From positions 69,661,917 through 69,725,916 of the forward strand of contig JBCNJP010000003.1 of NCBI GenBank assembly GCA_039602395.1: 64,000 nt of DNA, written 5' to 3'. Below, piece after piece: positions 1 to 9,261 of the stretch (positions are counted from its first letter, which is position 1; every line of letters starts with the position of its first letter). A program made the translations under genes and the position numbers. The DNA is from Deinandra increscens subsp. villosa (Eukaryota; Streptophyta; Magnoliopsida; Asterales; Asteraceae). The notes beneath the pieces were generated by a model. It had not been told where the DNA came from. It saw only the letters and a program-made list of their open reading frames with translations, and did no database searches.

Positions 1-1130
1 AACGTAACCGACCCGGTTTTGACCCGGAAGAGTTACACCGGAGTCAATGAACTAAATAATTAATTACTTGTTAATTAATTAAATTTAAACAGTTAAAATA
101 AATAAATACTTGTTATTTATTTAATAAAATATAACGAAACAAATTTATCGTAAAATGGTTTACGAGAAATGTCGATGGGACATTGTCTAGTCGTTATCGG
201 TTTAACGGACTAGCAATATAGATGGGTTAAAGTGACGGACCGCGTATTGGGCTTAAGTTGACTAAAAAGCCCGGCGATGATGATTAAAATGAGAGATTAG
301 GAGAGGAGAACTCTAATCTCGAAAAATCCTTCTCCTCCCCTATCCCCTTGCGTCGCCGCCCCCCCTCCCCTCTCCTCTCTCGATTTCGGCGCAAGCACCA
401 CCACCACCTTCGTTGCTTTTTCCGACTAACACAATGGTGAAACGAGATCCTCGTCTAATTACCTCCGTGATGAAACTCGAGACTACAGCCGCTGCGGCAC
501 GCACCGCCGTCACTGCCGACCTATTCGGCGAGGACCACCGCGAGGTGGTTCTCGCATTACATGCGCCACCGAGACCCATATTTGAGCCCTCGCGTGCCGG
601 CACCGTCCAATCCAGTGAAAGGTCCAAGTGGCCGACGCCACTCTATGCCGCCACCACCGGCTCCACGCGTGTCGGACGAAATCGAAGTAACATCAGTTTC
701 GTCGTCATGCACGGCGGAACCCTTTGATTGGAATGCCATGATTCATGGAATGGTTTCGTCACCGCCACCACCGCCGGTTCATGAGATGAACACGCCCGTG
801 GTGCCCGAGGCCCCGTCTCCACAGTCGGTTGAAAACTTGACTCGTCGGTTCGAGTCGGGCGTTACCGTTTACCCTAGCGCCAGTTCGTCGAACTCGGTGT
901 CTCGAACGGTTGTTCGGACTCCGCCAAGGTATATCTAACTCGCTTAGATATTTAATTATTTAATTTTCTGTATCTACGTGTAAACAGTGATCAGATCCTG
1001 TCTATGGTTTTACTAATTCGCGTTGTAAAACTATTTTCGGCTGGGCAATTAATTTTGATTAATTAACCCGTTAATTTTATCGGTAATAAATTTTAAGGGG
1101 CAACCCGGATACCCATTGTAAAACCCAACA
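1..1130 (+). repeat. 3' part of the 5' LTR of a Copia-type retrotransposon
   Basis: The block ends in ccaaca and is followed after one base by a primer-binding site complementary to initiator Met tRNA, which fixes its right edge as an LTR end. No matching TG start is visible, so the LTR begins before the window and is longer than 1.1 kb. It contains an unusual GC-rich proline-coding stretch at 340-940. LTR identity is inferred from the PBS and from the gag start downstream; the partner LTR is not in the window. Confidence 0.6.
340..940 (+). other. GC-rich, proline-coding block inside the LTR
   Basis: In AT-rich surroundings this 600-bp block is GC-rich, starts with a CT-rich leader-like tract and holds overlapping open frames. 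The frame at 561-938 encodes 125 residues rich in Pro and Ser (PPPPAPRV, SSPPPPPVHEM) and ends at ccaag/gtatat, which resembles a splice donor. I do not recognise the protein. It may be a captured host first exon or an LTR-encoded leader. No homologue could be checked. Confidence 0.35.
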
Positions 1131-1131
1131 G

Positions 1132-1144
1132 TGGTATCAGAGCC
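1132..1144 (+). promoter_or_regulatory. Primer-binding site (initiator Met tRNA type)
   Basis: The sequence tggtatcagagcc, two bases after the LTR end ccaaca, is the usual plant Copia/Gypsy minus-strand primer site complementary to the 3' end of initiator Met tRNA. It defines a plus-strand element. Confidence 0.85.
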
Positions 1145-2277
1145 ACGATCACCGAGCGTAAATCAGAACCGTTCGTTTCGTAACCGGTGGTTCGCAATTT
1201 CGATTCGTTTCCAAATTGCGAACGAAATTACTTGTTTAATTCTAGTTTTATATAATTGCGTGTTACGGCCGGCCCCTTTATTTTAATTACATGGTTGTAT
1301 GTTTGGCACGTTTATTTTCTCTGATTGGCCCAATTGTTAACCCAATTGTTGGCCCAATTGTATCTTTTATTTGGTTGTGGTGGACCCGCTGTTTTCGGGT
1401 TTCAAAATTGTAAAATAGAGCTAGGTTTACTAAGTTGTTAGTAAATTTTAATTTTGTAAAAACCAAGATCGAAGATCGGAAACTCGCCAAAAGGAGTCTG
1501 AAGGCTAGTGGGAGCTGAATCGGATCCACGAACGCACCAAGTTTCCTTCCTTGTGGTTGTTCACTTTTAATTGTCATGTCCCTATTGGTCTTCCTAAATG
1601 GCTCTAGCAAGACCACGCCATTATGCCATTAACACATAATTGACCATTCGCAACACATAGATATTTTAAATAGGTGATTTAAAATAAAAGTCCCGAGTGG
1701 AGATAGGGTTTATCGATTGTGTCTAACGATCACTATATATTAAAATTGGTTTTAATATCCCTATCCGGTAAATAAAAATTGATAGTTCATGCCATCCAAA
1801 ATCAAGTCAAACTTGGAACGTATTGACCGAAGTATCAGTGTTGGAGTATTTCAACATCGCACTTGGTGCCTAGGGTACCTTCTAGGGTGGGGGCACCAGA
1901 GTATTTCAACACCGTGCCGGCCACATTGACCATTTGGTATTACTATCGCTTTCTTTATATATATTTGTAGTGTTGGAGTATTTCAACACCGCACTATGAA
2001 CGCATATAGACAAAGTGGGCATGGATGAGGTTAAACGTATCGCAAAATATATTCTATTGTATTATGCGGCCTCATAAACAAGAGTCGCGATGGAGATTTC
2101 GCGATTGACACCCGTTGTCAGTTTGGTTACATGAGTCTGCTCCTGAGGCTCATTTGGCGGTCTCAAGTAAAATCGTCTAATCGAATTCTCAATTTTCTTA
2201 TTAAATAAATCTTATCAATTTATATAATAAAATACCTTACACCGAAAATACTAAAATATTACTTTGCATTATTTCAG
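1145..2277 (+). other. Untranslated leader of the truncated Copia element
   Basis: No convincing reading frame lies between the PBS and the gag start. A word like ggagtatttcaacaccgcac recurs near 1844, 1897 and 1973, partly as tgttggagtatttcaaca, which can fold on itself. The leader ends in a pyrimidine-rich tract and ttatttcag immediately before gag, which looks like a 3' splice site. Confidence 0.5.
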
Positions 2278-2442
2278 AAGGCTAATGAAAACACAGTTCC
2301 TCCAAGTTCAATGGTATCTCTCGACCCATTCACTGAGACGAACTTCTTATCATGGCAAACCCTCCTAAGGAACATCTTGAGCCTTTTTGAAGAGTTGTAT
2401 GTTCTTGACCGACCCATCCCGAGCTATCTTTCCGGTTTTTAA
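2278..2442 (+). pseudogene. Copia gag, N-terminal fragment
   Basis: The frame starts AAG-GCT-AAT-GAA, probably a mutated ATG, and encodes a Gag N-terminus with SLDPFTETNFLSWQTLLRN followed by LSLFEELYVLDRPIPSYL and a TAA. The pattern of substrate loop, tryptophan and then a helix matches the UBN2/DUF4219 type of Copia Gag. About 55 residues remain of a usual 300 or more. The element is cut off near 2440 by unrelated sequence, so protease, integrase and RT are missing. Confidence 0.65.
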
Positions 2443-3229
2443 ATACAACCAGCTGACTATCTTCATAAACCTTCTTCTTAATTTCATTCATCTGATCCCT
2501 TACAGAACACAAAGCCTCAAGATCCGACGAAAGACTATTTATAATGCATTCATATGATAATATTATCTCAGCACAACTTTACCTAACTGATCAGCATTGA
2601 CAAAATCAGAGTCCTTGAAAGCAATAGTTGTCTTGGCTTTATTAGGAACAACTTCCTTTGTCCGGTGCTTCATGATGTACTTTTTAGGAAACTCATGCAC
2701 CTCAAACATTTTAAAAATATAAAAGATATGACAACACAGCAAACCATAACATTCAAAACGTTTACAGCTACACGTGCATGTTATATCACTCTCAATCCTT
2801 ATGAAAATAACCTACAAAATAAAAAACATATTAATACAATATCATGCATGATGTATTTCAAAAATAAAGCAAGTATATAATATAAAATCACGCATAAAAC
2901 AAAAAATGCAAAGTGTATAATATAATCACGCATTAGGCAAAAAAAATCTTACTTCCTGACGACCAAGTCCAACAGCAACTCAATCGTTTTTATGATTTTG
3001 CATGATTTGTTTTATGTATTAATATGATGTTTTAATATTTTGTTTTTTGCGTAATGTGTAACCGATAATATTTTTATTGATGTATAACAGTGTTGTGTGC
3101 ATGTTTCTGATCATTAATGTCTGTGGTTATTAGATTGGTTTTAGTTATAAGAAAATGTATAGCTTTGCGTTATTCATTTTTATTAGAGTGGGTTATGGGT
3201 TGGCAGGTTGGTGGGTCAAGGATTCCAAC
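2443..3229. other. AT-rich stretch with a short unidentified coding-like remnant
   Basis: On the minus strand, 2709 to 2563 encodes 48 residues (VHEFPKKYIMKHRTKE, then KTTIAFKDSDFVNADQL), with a second coding-like piece (SLSSDLEALCSVRDQMNEIK) in another frame around 2470-2545. It could be a broken gene or captured exon; I do not recognise the family. The rest, 2710-3229, is AT-rich and shows nothing I can name. Confidence 0.25.
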
Positions 3230-3498
3230 TGTGACATCCGAGAATTTCAAGGTTAACTTCCGTTAGACAATCTCCGTTAGTTACGTTATAAGTATTAACT
3301 TAGTAACTAATGCTTAACTAGGCCGACTACGTCCACGACCTTTGGTTGATCACCGAACCCGTCCATACGTGTTTATTTATTGAATTGTCTCTATGAGGAA
3401 GTATGTGCAATATGTTTGTTGATTAATTGTGTAATTGCGTGAAATTCATGAACCGTGCTTATCTTGCTTAGAATGTAAATTGGTCACTTTTGGGCTCC

Positions 3499-3614
3499 AG
3501 CGAAACTACCGGGCGAAACTATAGTGTCGCCCGGCTAGCTTAATCTTTGACTTACAGAGTCAGTTTCGCTTGGCCAGCGAAACTAGCCAGCGAAACTAAC
3601 CCCTGATATATAAT
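3499..3614 (+). promoter_or_regulatory. LTR promoter: GCGAAACT word cluster plus TATA box
   Basis: Copies of a GCGAAACT word occur at about 3500, 3513, 3577 and 3590 and inverted (agtttcgct) at 3562. The stretch ccgggcgaa can pair with gtcgcccgg nearby. A TATA box (tatataata) follows at 3606-3614, then a pyrimidine/CA-rich region that would be the 5' untranslated part. Promoter function is inferred from position. Confidence 0.5.
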
Positions 3615-4039
3615 AACATAAAACCCTAGAGATCTCATTTTTGCACCATTTACTCAAAACACACACACACTCTCCTGGAACTTCTGGTCAGCCAAGAATC
3701 ACCACAAGCCGACGTGATCCCAGCCTCGAGACAACATCCATTCGGATCCTAGATCGAATCGTGAGTCTCCCCAAACCATTTTTATGTGTTCTTTATGTGT
3801 TTTCTTAAAAAGCATGCTTAAACCTCTATGGAATCACCTGATCTCTTGATATGTTGCTTAGGAATGCTAGATCTACCATAAAGTCAGTAACTTTACGTTT
3901 GAAATCAAACCATAATGAAGATTTATGCTATTTAGGTCATTTTAGGTTTAAAATGTGTTTTTGGTGATTTGAATGTGAAAACCCATGTTTAAGGTGTTAA
4001 AACTTGTTGTTTGATATTGGTAAATGATTATGCATGCTA

Positions 4040-4539
4040 NNNNNNNNNNNNNNNNNNNNNNNNNNNNNNNNNNNNNNNNNNNNNNNNNNNNNNNNNNNNN
4101 NNNNNNNNNNNNNNNNNNNNNNNNNNNNNNNNNNNNNNNNNNNNNNNNNNNNNNNNNNNNNNNNNNNNNNNNNNNNNNNNNNNNNNNNNNNNNNNNNNNN
4201 NNNNNNNNNNNNNNNNNNNNNNNNNNNNNNNNNNNNNNNNNNNNNNNNNNNNNNNNNNNNNNNNNNNNNNNNNNNNNNNNNNNNNNNNNNNNNNNNNNNN
4301 NNNNNNNNNNNNNNNNNNNNNNNNNNNNNNNNNNNNNNNNNNNNNNNNNNNNNNNNNNNNNNNNNNNNNNNNNNNNNNNNNNNNNNNNNNNNNNNNNNNN
4401 NNNNNNNNNNNNNNNNNNNNNNNNNNNNNNNNNNNNNNNNNNNNNNNNNNNNNNNNNNNNNNNNNNNNNNNNNNNNNNNNNNNNNNNNNNNNNNNNNNNN
4501 NNNNNNNNNNNNNNNNNNNNNNNNNNNNNNNNNNNNNNN
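4040..4539. other. Assembly gap (500 N)
   Basis: Exactly 500 undetermined bases, so a placeholder of arbitrary length. Open frames that run through it have no meaning. Confidence 0.99.
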
Positions 4540-4627
4540 TTTGTAACTAATGGTTGTGGTCCTGGTTTGCTCGCACCCCTTAACGGTATAAACTCCGTTA
4601 GTGGTTAATTGGGGGTGTGACACCAAC

Positions 4628-5319
4628 CCTATCCTGACCATATTTTTAAATGGGTCAAGGATATCAACCCTAACCTGACACATAAAACCATGTCAACACA
4701 AACATGACCCGTTTGACCTGTTTAAAAATTCCCAACTATTTTTACTCTCACTGATACCTGTCAAAATTCATACTAATCAATAAGTAACAACTAGTCAAAT
4801 TTCATACAAATCAAGTAGTAATTTCTTGTTCTCAAAATGTAGGTAAAAATAACAAAAAAACTCATATCATATTAGATGACAAAATAACAATCCCAAAATA
4901 TATCACAAAATGACAAAATCCCAATCCAAAGGTTTAGTACCAGAATTCACTTCACAAAGTGAAGTCAAAACAATACATCAAAATAATCCAAAAACTAACT
5001 CAAATCAAATCTTAATCCTAATAAAGAACTAAAATGGTTTCCACGTGTCTTTTTTTTTAAGATGTCCACATGAGCACTGCCATAAGCAAAAGATCGAGCT
5101 ACGGCGGTGACGACAATGGAATAAACTCGACCATAAACGTTTAGTCGAGTTATCAACTTACCAATATCATAGTTTGTAATTTCCTTTAAAAAACATCTAT
5201 CTTTGTATCGGTTTAAGTTTAAACAAGTTGGGATTGTAATGTTTAATCTTTGAATTCAATAAAAATGTGTTCTTTTTTAGTTTTTTATGAAGTTTAAAAA
5301 AAATTTAAAAATGCGAACA
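4628..5319. other. AT-rich intergenic DNA
   Basis: No coding frame, RNA gene or terminal repeat is recognisable. The left part holds degenerate words of the type tgacccgtttgacctgtttaaa, common in plant intergenic DNA. Confidence 0.5.
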
Positions 5320-5503
5320 AATTGGTTGGAATCGATTCTGGCTAGGAATCGAATCGATTCCTACCAATTCGAGATTTTATTTGCAAAATCGATTCCTGAA
5401 TCGAATCGATTCGATCAAGAATCGATTTTGACCAGAATCGATTTCGTTAGGAATCAATTCCTGAACTGAATCGATTCGTGTTTAGAATTGATTTTTGCAC
5501 CTC
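5320..5503. repeat. GAATCGATTC-rich fragment, probably a truncated hAT-type MITE
   Basis: The self-complementary word GAATCGATTC and half-sites of it recur about ten times. The right edge reads tttttgcacctcta, which reversed is tagaggtgcaaaaa, the typical end of hAT MITEs of the TAGRGGTGCA type. No matching left end or 8-bp duplication was found, so the copy seems truncated on the left. Confidence 0.45.
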
Positions 5504-5915
5504 TAATTGTTACTACCTTGCTATATTCTTCACTCTTCAACTCGGGTTTCTTCGTTTATAATTATAACTAGTCAAAAGTCCCTTAAATCGAACGGTTTTG
5601 TTTAAGTACCTTAACAACTTTAAAACAACTGGTTAACCTTTGACCAATATAGACGGCCTATCAAGCGGTTTTAATGCAATTAAAATTGTTTATTACTAGT
5701 TTAATTTTAGACCAAGCGGTATACACCGCGTGAAGTGTGGTTTCATGGCGCCAAGAGGCGCGGAATGTGCCCCCTTGCGGCGTTTTCGACCGACGTCAAT
5801 GTTAAGCATGGAAGATTCCACGTACGTGGTAACCAGTTTCAACCAATTACTTAATTTTTTTTAAATTTATATAACAAAAATAGTCAATTGTTTAATACTT
5901 GTTTAATTTGCATCA
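5504..5915. other. Intergenic stretch without a recognisable gene
   Basis: Contains ggtatacaccgcgtgaagtg and ggcgccaagaggcgc, short GC-rich self-complementary pieces that may be relics of other MITEs. No coding support. Confidence 0.4.
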
Positions 5916-6640
5916 CACCACATGAGTATATCATCATGTGTATGGTAATGGTATATGGTCCAGTCAGCGCTGACGTGACTACCACTCCAACACCACACCA
6001 CATCGGTAAACCTCATGTGGTGTATCGGCGCCACCAGGTGCCATAGGGTACTTTAACGGCGTTAATACCGACCCCCTGCGGTGTTAAGTGGCAGCGTTAT
6101 GAACCAGCGCCATATCTTCGGCGCATGTGAATGCAGCGTGGAACAAAGACACGGTCGGATTTTTGACCGTTATAGTGAACGTTGGGGCATTTTTTAAATA
6201 AAAAAATTTTATTTACCATTTTTACTACACTCTTACACTTTAAATACACATTTTCTATCCAAATTTTCACATCTGATCTCTATTTCTTCTTCCTTCTTTC
6301 TTTAAACTTAAAAAAAATCATCATGAATCCCGACCAACCCAACCAAGAATCTTCTAGCAACAACCCTCCAAACAATCCGAATCTTCAACCGTGGCATATG
6401 CCTATGTTGGGGGGGGGGGGGGGGGAGAGGGAACCAAAACCGTTGTATTATCTAGTATTTGTAGTTTTTTTTATATTTAAATGAAATATTTGTAGTTTTT
6501 TTAATCAAGTATTTGTAGGTTTTTATTTATTTAAATGAAGTATTTATATTTTAAGAGTAATGTGTTATTTATATATCTCAAAATAAAAATAAAATAGTGA
6601 TAACATAACACCCCATAACATGGAGTATACCCATGTGGTG
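5916..6640 (+). mobile_element. PIF/Harbinger-like non-autonomous element
   Basis: Imperfect terminal inverted repeats of about 36 bp start CACCACATGAGTATA on the left and, reversed, CACCACATGGGTATAC on the right. The flanking triplets are TCA (5913-5915) and TTA (6641-6643), close to the TTA duplication of Harbinger elements. Inside, a TATA-like leader precedes a short frame beginning MNPDQPNQESSSNNPPNNPN (6323), resembling the N-terminus of the Harbinger Myb-like companion protein, then a run of 17 G. Transposase is absent. Confidence 0.6.
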
Positions 6641-6817
6641 TTAAAATCTAATCAGCGATGACATGGCGATGTTAATGTTTAACATGACTAGAAGTATACC
6701 TCATGCCCTTATATTAAGTTTTCTGTTATACGACAATAAAATACACATTATTTATTTCTAGGAGAAAGCAACACAAACAATACGGAGAATGGCACTCTTA
6801 ATATTCCATGGTGATTT
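6641..6817. other. Spacer between two mobile elements
   Basis: AT-rich, nothing recognised. The phrase gtatacctcatgccc near 6695 resembles the inner inverted repeat of the element on its left. Confidence 0.4.
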
Positions 6818-7312
6818 TTGAATTATAACTCATTGAACTACCTGGAATCCCTATTTAAAGTCAATATCTCCAATGGTTGTGAAAGTGTTATCGTAAAAAT
6901 AACTGACCCCTCTAATGGGCGTTCCTCCCTGAGGCCTGGTGACGTACTTGTTTTTGGATGGCAGAATGGGAAGCATGCTTGTGTCGACTTAACGGGGGTT
7001 TCTCCCCTTGTGGGGCTGAGGGCCAGTACCTTCGTGGCGGGGCAGGCGGCGTCTAGAGCGGCTGCGGGGAAGGTGAACAAACACGAGAAAGCGTGCATCG
7101 AAAACCAACATGTGTTTGTTCCCTTCGCCTTTGATACATTTGGGCATCTTGAGTCGGAGGCGGCTGCCATGTTGCGCCGAATTCAGAAAGTCATGTACGG
7201 GAATATCGTGGCCTCTAGATTGAAGAATGTTGTTTTCATACGTCTAGGGTTTGCTATTCAAAAGGGGCTGGTGGCGCAGCTTGTTGCCCGCCTTCCCTCC
7301 GGGGTGACTTGA
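6818..7312 (+). pseudogene. C-terminal part of a plant non-LTR-RT-like protein (restriction-endonuclease-like domain)
   Basis: An open frame of about 164 residues, GC-richer than its neighbours, carries RPGDVLVFGWQNGKHACVDL followed by TGVSPLVG, an Ala-rich helix with charged residues, a central FVPFAFDTFG and a C-terminal RLGFAIQKGLVAQLVARLP. This D...D-V-T pattern is, as I recall, seen at the C-terminus of many LINE-like reverse-transcriptase proteins and related plant genes and may be a nuclease-like fold. No RT motifs are present, so it is 5'-truncated. An A-rich tail with AAAT repeats follows at 7373-7402, consistent with retroposition. The family name is from memory. Confidence 0.5.
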
Positions 7313-7402
7313 ATCTTGTACGTTGTGTTTGTAAGCATTGTTTGCTTTATTAATATAATATAAATCTACTATATAAAAAAAATAAATAAATAAATAAACA
7401 AA
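7313..7402 (+). other. 3' flank and (AAAT)n tail of the retroposed fragment
   Basis: After the stop codon comes a short AT-rich untranslated region ending in aaaaaaaataaataaataa. Such tails mark target-primed reverse transcription. No target-site duplication was identified because the 5' edge is unclear. Confidence 0.45.
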
Positions 7403-7523
7403 TTTTAAAGCATCATTCTCGAGTTGTACTACCCTCACTATCTGAAACCACTACCCGCAAGGGTTGCGATGGTGTTACCATGACACCGCATGAACTAGAC
7501 GTGAAACCCATTGACCACCCCTT

Positions 7524-7718
7524 CAGTGGCGAAGCTTGAAAATCTCAAGTGGGGGTTCGGGATCTAATTTTTTTTCCTAACGCTAATTTTTGGGTAAATG
7601 GGGGGTCGATATCGGAGTATATCGAAATTTTGTATACGAAAATTATATACCCTTACATCGCAAAAAAAATTTCGGGAGGTCGGACGCCCCCTCCCATCCC
7701 TTAAAAGCTACGCCACTG
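7524..7718. mobile_element. hAT MITE, 195 bp
   Basis: Terminal inverted repeat CAGTGGCGAAGCTT on the left and, reversed, CAGTGGCGTAGCTTTT on the right, flanked by a perfect 8-bp duplication CACCCCTT at 7516-7523 and 7719-7726. The 8-bp duplication and CAGTGG ends are diagnostic of hAT. No coding capacity. Confidence 0.9.
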
Positions 7719-7761
7719 CACCCCTTGTACCCTTAAACATGATTTGTTAATTATACCATTA

Positions 7762-8445
7762 GGGTAATAGTAATGGGTTCGGGAAGGTGGGATCGGGGCT
7801 GGTCGGTGGCCTCGGTTCGATCGGGAACACCACTGCGGTGGTGTCGGGGTCACCGATTGGGAATGCGTGCCGGGGTACCGAGACCGAAGAAGAGAAAGTG
7901 GGGAGAGAGCCGTTGGAGTGCCCCCCCCCCCCCCCCACCAACGGTCACTTTTTTTTTTAAATTTTTTTTTTTTACTTTTTACCAATTTCAACCTATTTAA
8001 ACCCCACCATTCAACCCATTTTCACACCCAACTTCTACTTCTCTATAAATTTTATAAAATCTCCAACTTTCTTTCAATTTTTTACCTACACCATGTCGAA
8101 CTTTAACGATTTCTTTTCCAACCTCAACCCTTCCGAGCAACAACCCCCCACTTCTCAACAAAACCCATTTGAAAGTGCCGGTTACGTACTTTTAGGATTA
8201 AATAAGTAATTTTAGGAGTTTTTTTATTTGTAATGTTAGGATTTAATTTTCATTTATAAAATGTATTTGTTTTTATTAGTATTTTATTTTAAATATTTTA
8301 TTATAAAAAAGTGATTAGGGAAATGGGGAAATGGGGAAACCATTACCCACAAAATGGGGAAAAATGGGAAGGGGTGAGGAATGATGAGGTGACACAAAAA
8401 ATGGAGTGGGAAAATGGGAAAATGGGGAAACCATTACTCTTAACC
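7762..8445 (+). mobile_element. PIF/Harbinger non-autonomous element, 684 bp
   Basis: The left end GGGTAATAGTAATGG and the reversed right end GGTTAAGAGTAATGG form terminal inverted repeats, flanked by a TTA duplication at 7759-7761 and 8446-8448. Inside is a run of 17 C (7921-7937), a TATA-like leader and a short frame at 8093 beginning MSNFNDFFSNLNPSEQQPPT, resembling the start of the Harbinger companion ORF; it stops after 38 residues. A G/A-rich repeat (ggggaaatggggaaa) lies before the right end. It has the same layout as the element at 5916-6640. Confidence 0.8.
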
Positions 8446-8448
8446 TTA

Positions 8449-8899
8449 GCATTTTCAAGTTGATAGTAATATTAATCGCATATCATTGGTTCACAATGTG
8501 TTCTTAGGTGTTTGTCACGTTACAGTTTAATTTTTATTTAAAACGCAACATATTTAGTATATAGTTAATGATGTAATGAGTGAAGTTGTGTAACATAATA
8601 TTTTAGTATGACATTTAAATTATATATCTTTGGCTTCTGATTAACATGACTTATTAATTTTTAATGAATCACTAACTGTAAGTAATTAAGTATTTTATAC
8701 TCAAAGTAGAAAAGAAGCCAAGGCTCGATCTATAAAATATTGTTGTCAAACATCTAACGTTCAAATTCGAATTCAAAAACCCACATGCTAAAAGACACTT
8801 GAGAAACCCAATGCCATTAATATTTACACTTTCACCCCCTCAGTTTAAAAAAATATCAAATAACGACTACTCACTCCCCCTCAGCCCAATGTCATGAAA
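8449..8899. other. Intergenic DNA upstream of the cyclin gene
   Basis: AT-rich, no frame or repeat recognised. Confidence 0.5.
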
Positions 8900-9261
8900 C
8901 AGACAAGAGCCTTGTGGGACCCATCACTTGTCCGCTCCTAACGAATACCTTGCCCTCATCCGACGGCCAGGATCAAATCTTATTTCAAATCACCTTCTTT
9001 CCCCGCTTTCAAAAGTACCATTAAATAACCCCCCTTTCTCTCTCTTTTTCTCTCTCACCCTGCTTTTTGAATTCGTTAAACCCTTCCCCGTTCTGACAAA
9101 ATCAAACGGATACTTTGATTCAAAATTGGATGAATTCGATTCCCTCTTTTGAAAATTCTTTCGATTTTGCCTGATATTAAAACCCCCAATCGCCGTTGAA
9201 TTTCTAGGGTTTTGTTTTTTTCGTTCGTTTGTTGCAGCGGGAGAGGAACTGAGCGTGAGTG
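8900..9261 (+). promoter_or_regulatory. Cyclin promoter and 5' untranslated region
   Basis: A C/T-rich initiator-like tract (9030-9060) precedes the start codon by about 200 bases. An AACGG core as in mitosis-specific activator elements is present near 9107, and a telo-box-like ctagggttttg near 9208. Both are common in promoters of plant dividing-cell genes, but single short words are weak evidence. Confidence 0.4.

Larger units (their letters stand above)
3230..4622 (+). mobile_element. Gypsy-type LTR (solo LTR, or element collapsed over an assembly gap)
   Basis: It begins tgtgacatccg and ends gggggtgtgaca, the termini of a common dicot Gypsy LTR. It is flanked by a perfect 5-bp target duplication CCAAC at 3225-3229 and 4623-4627. 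A TATA box (tatataata, 3606) lies just after a cluster of GCGAAACT words. The 500-N gap at 4040-4539 sits inside. Either this is a solo LTR, or a whole internal region plus second LTR is hidden in the gap; the TSD alone cannot separate these. Confidence 0.8.

Noticed and set aside
3997..4683. Long open frames across 4040-4539 on both strands
   Set aside because: They consist of undetermined bases of the assembly gap and carry no information.
5287..5469. 60-codon frame rich in Arg, Asp and Phe
   Set aside because: It is the translation of the GAATCGATTC repeat, not a gene.
7701..8106. Overlapping frames with Gly or Pro runs around the C17 tract
   Set aside because: They are made by the homopolymer inside a MITE and have no coding character.
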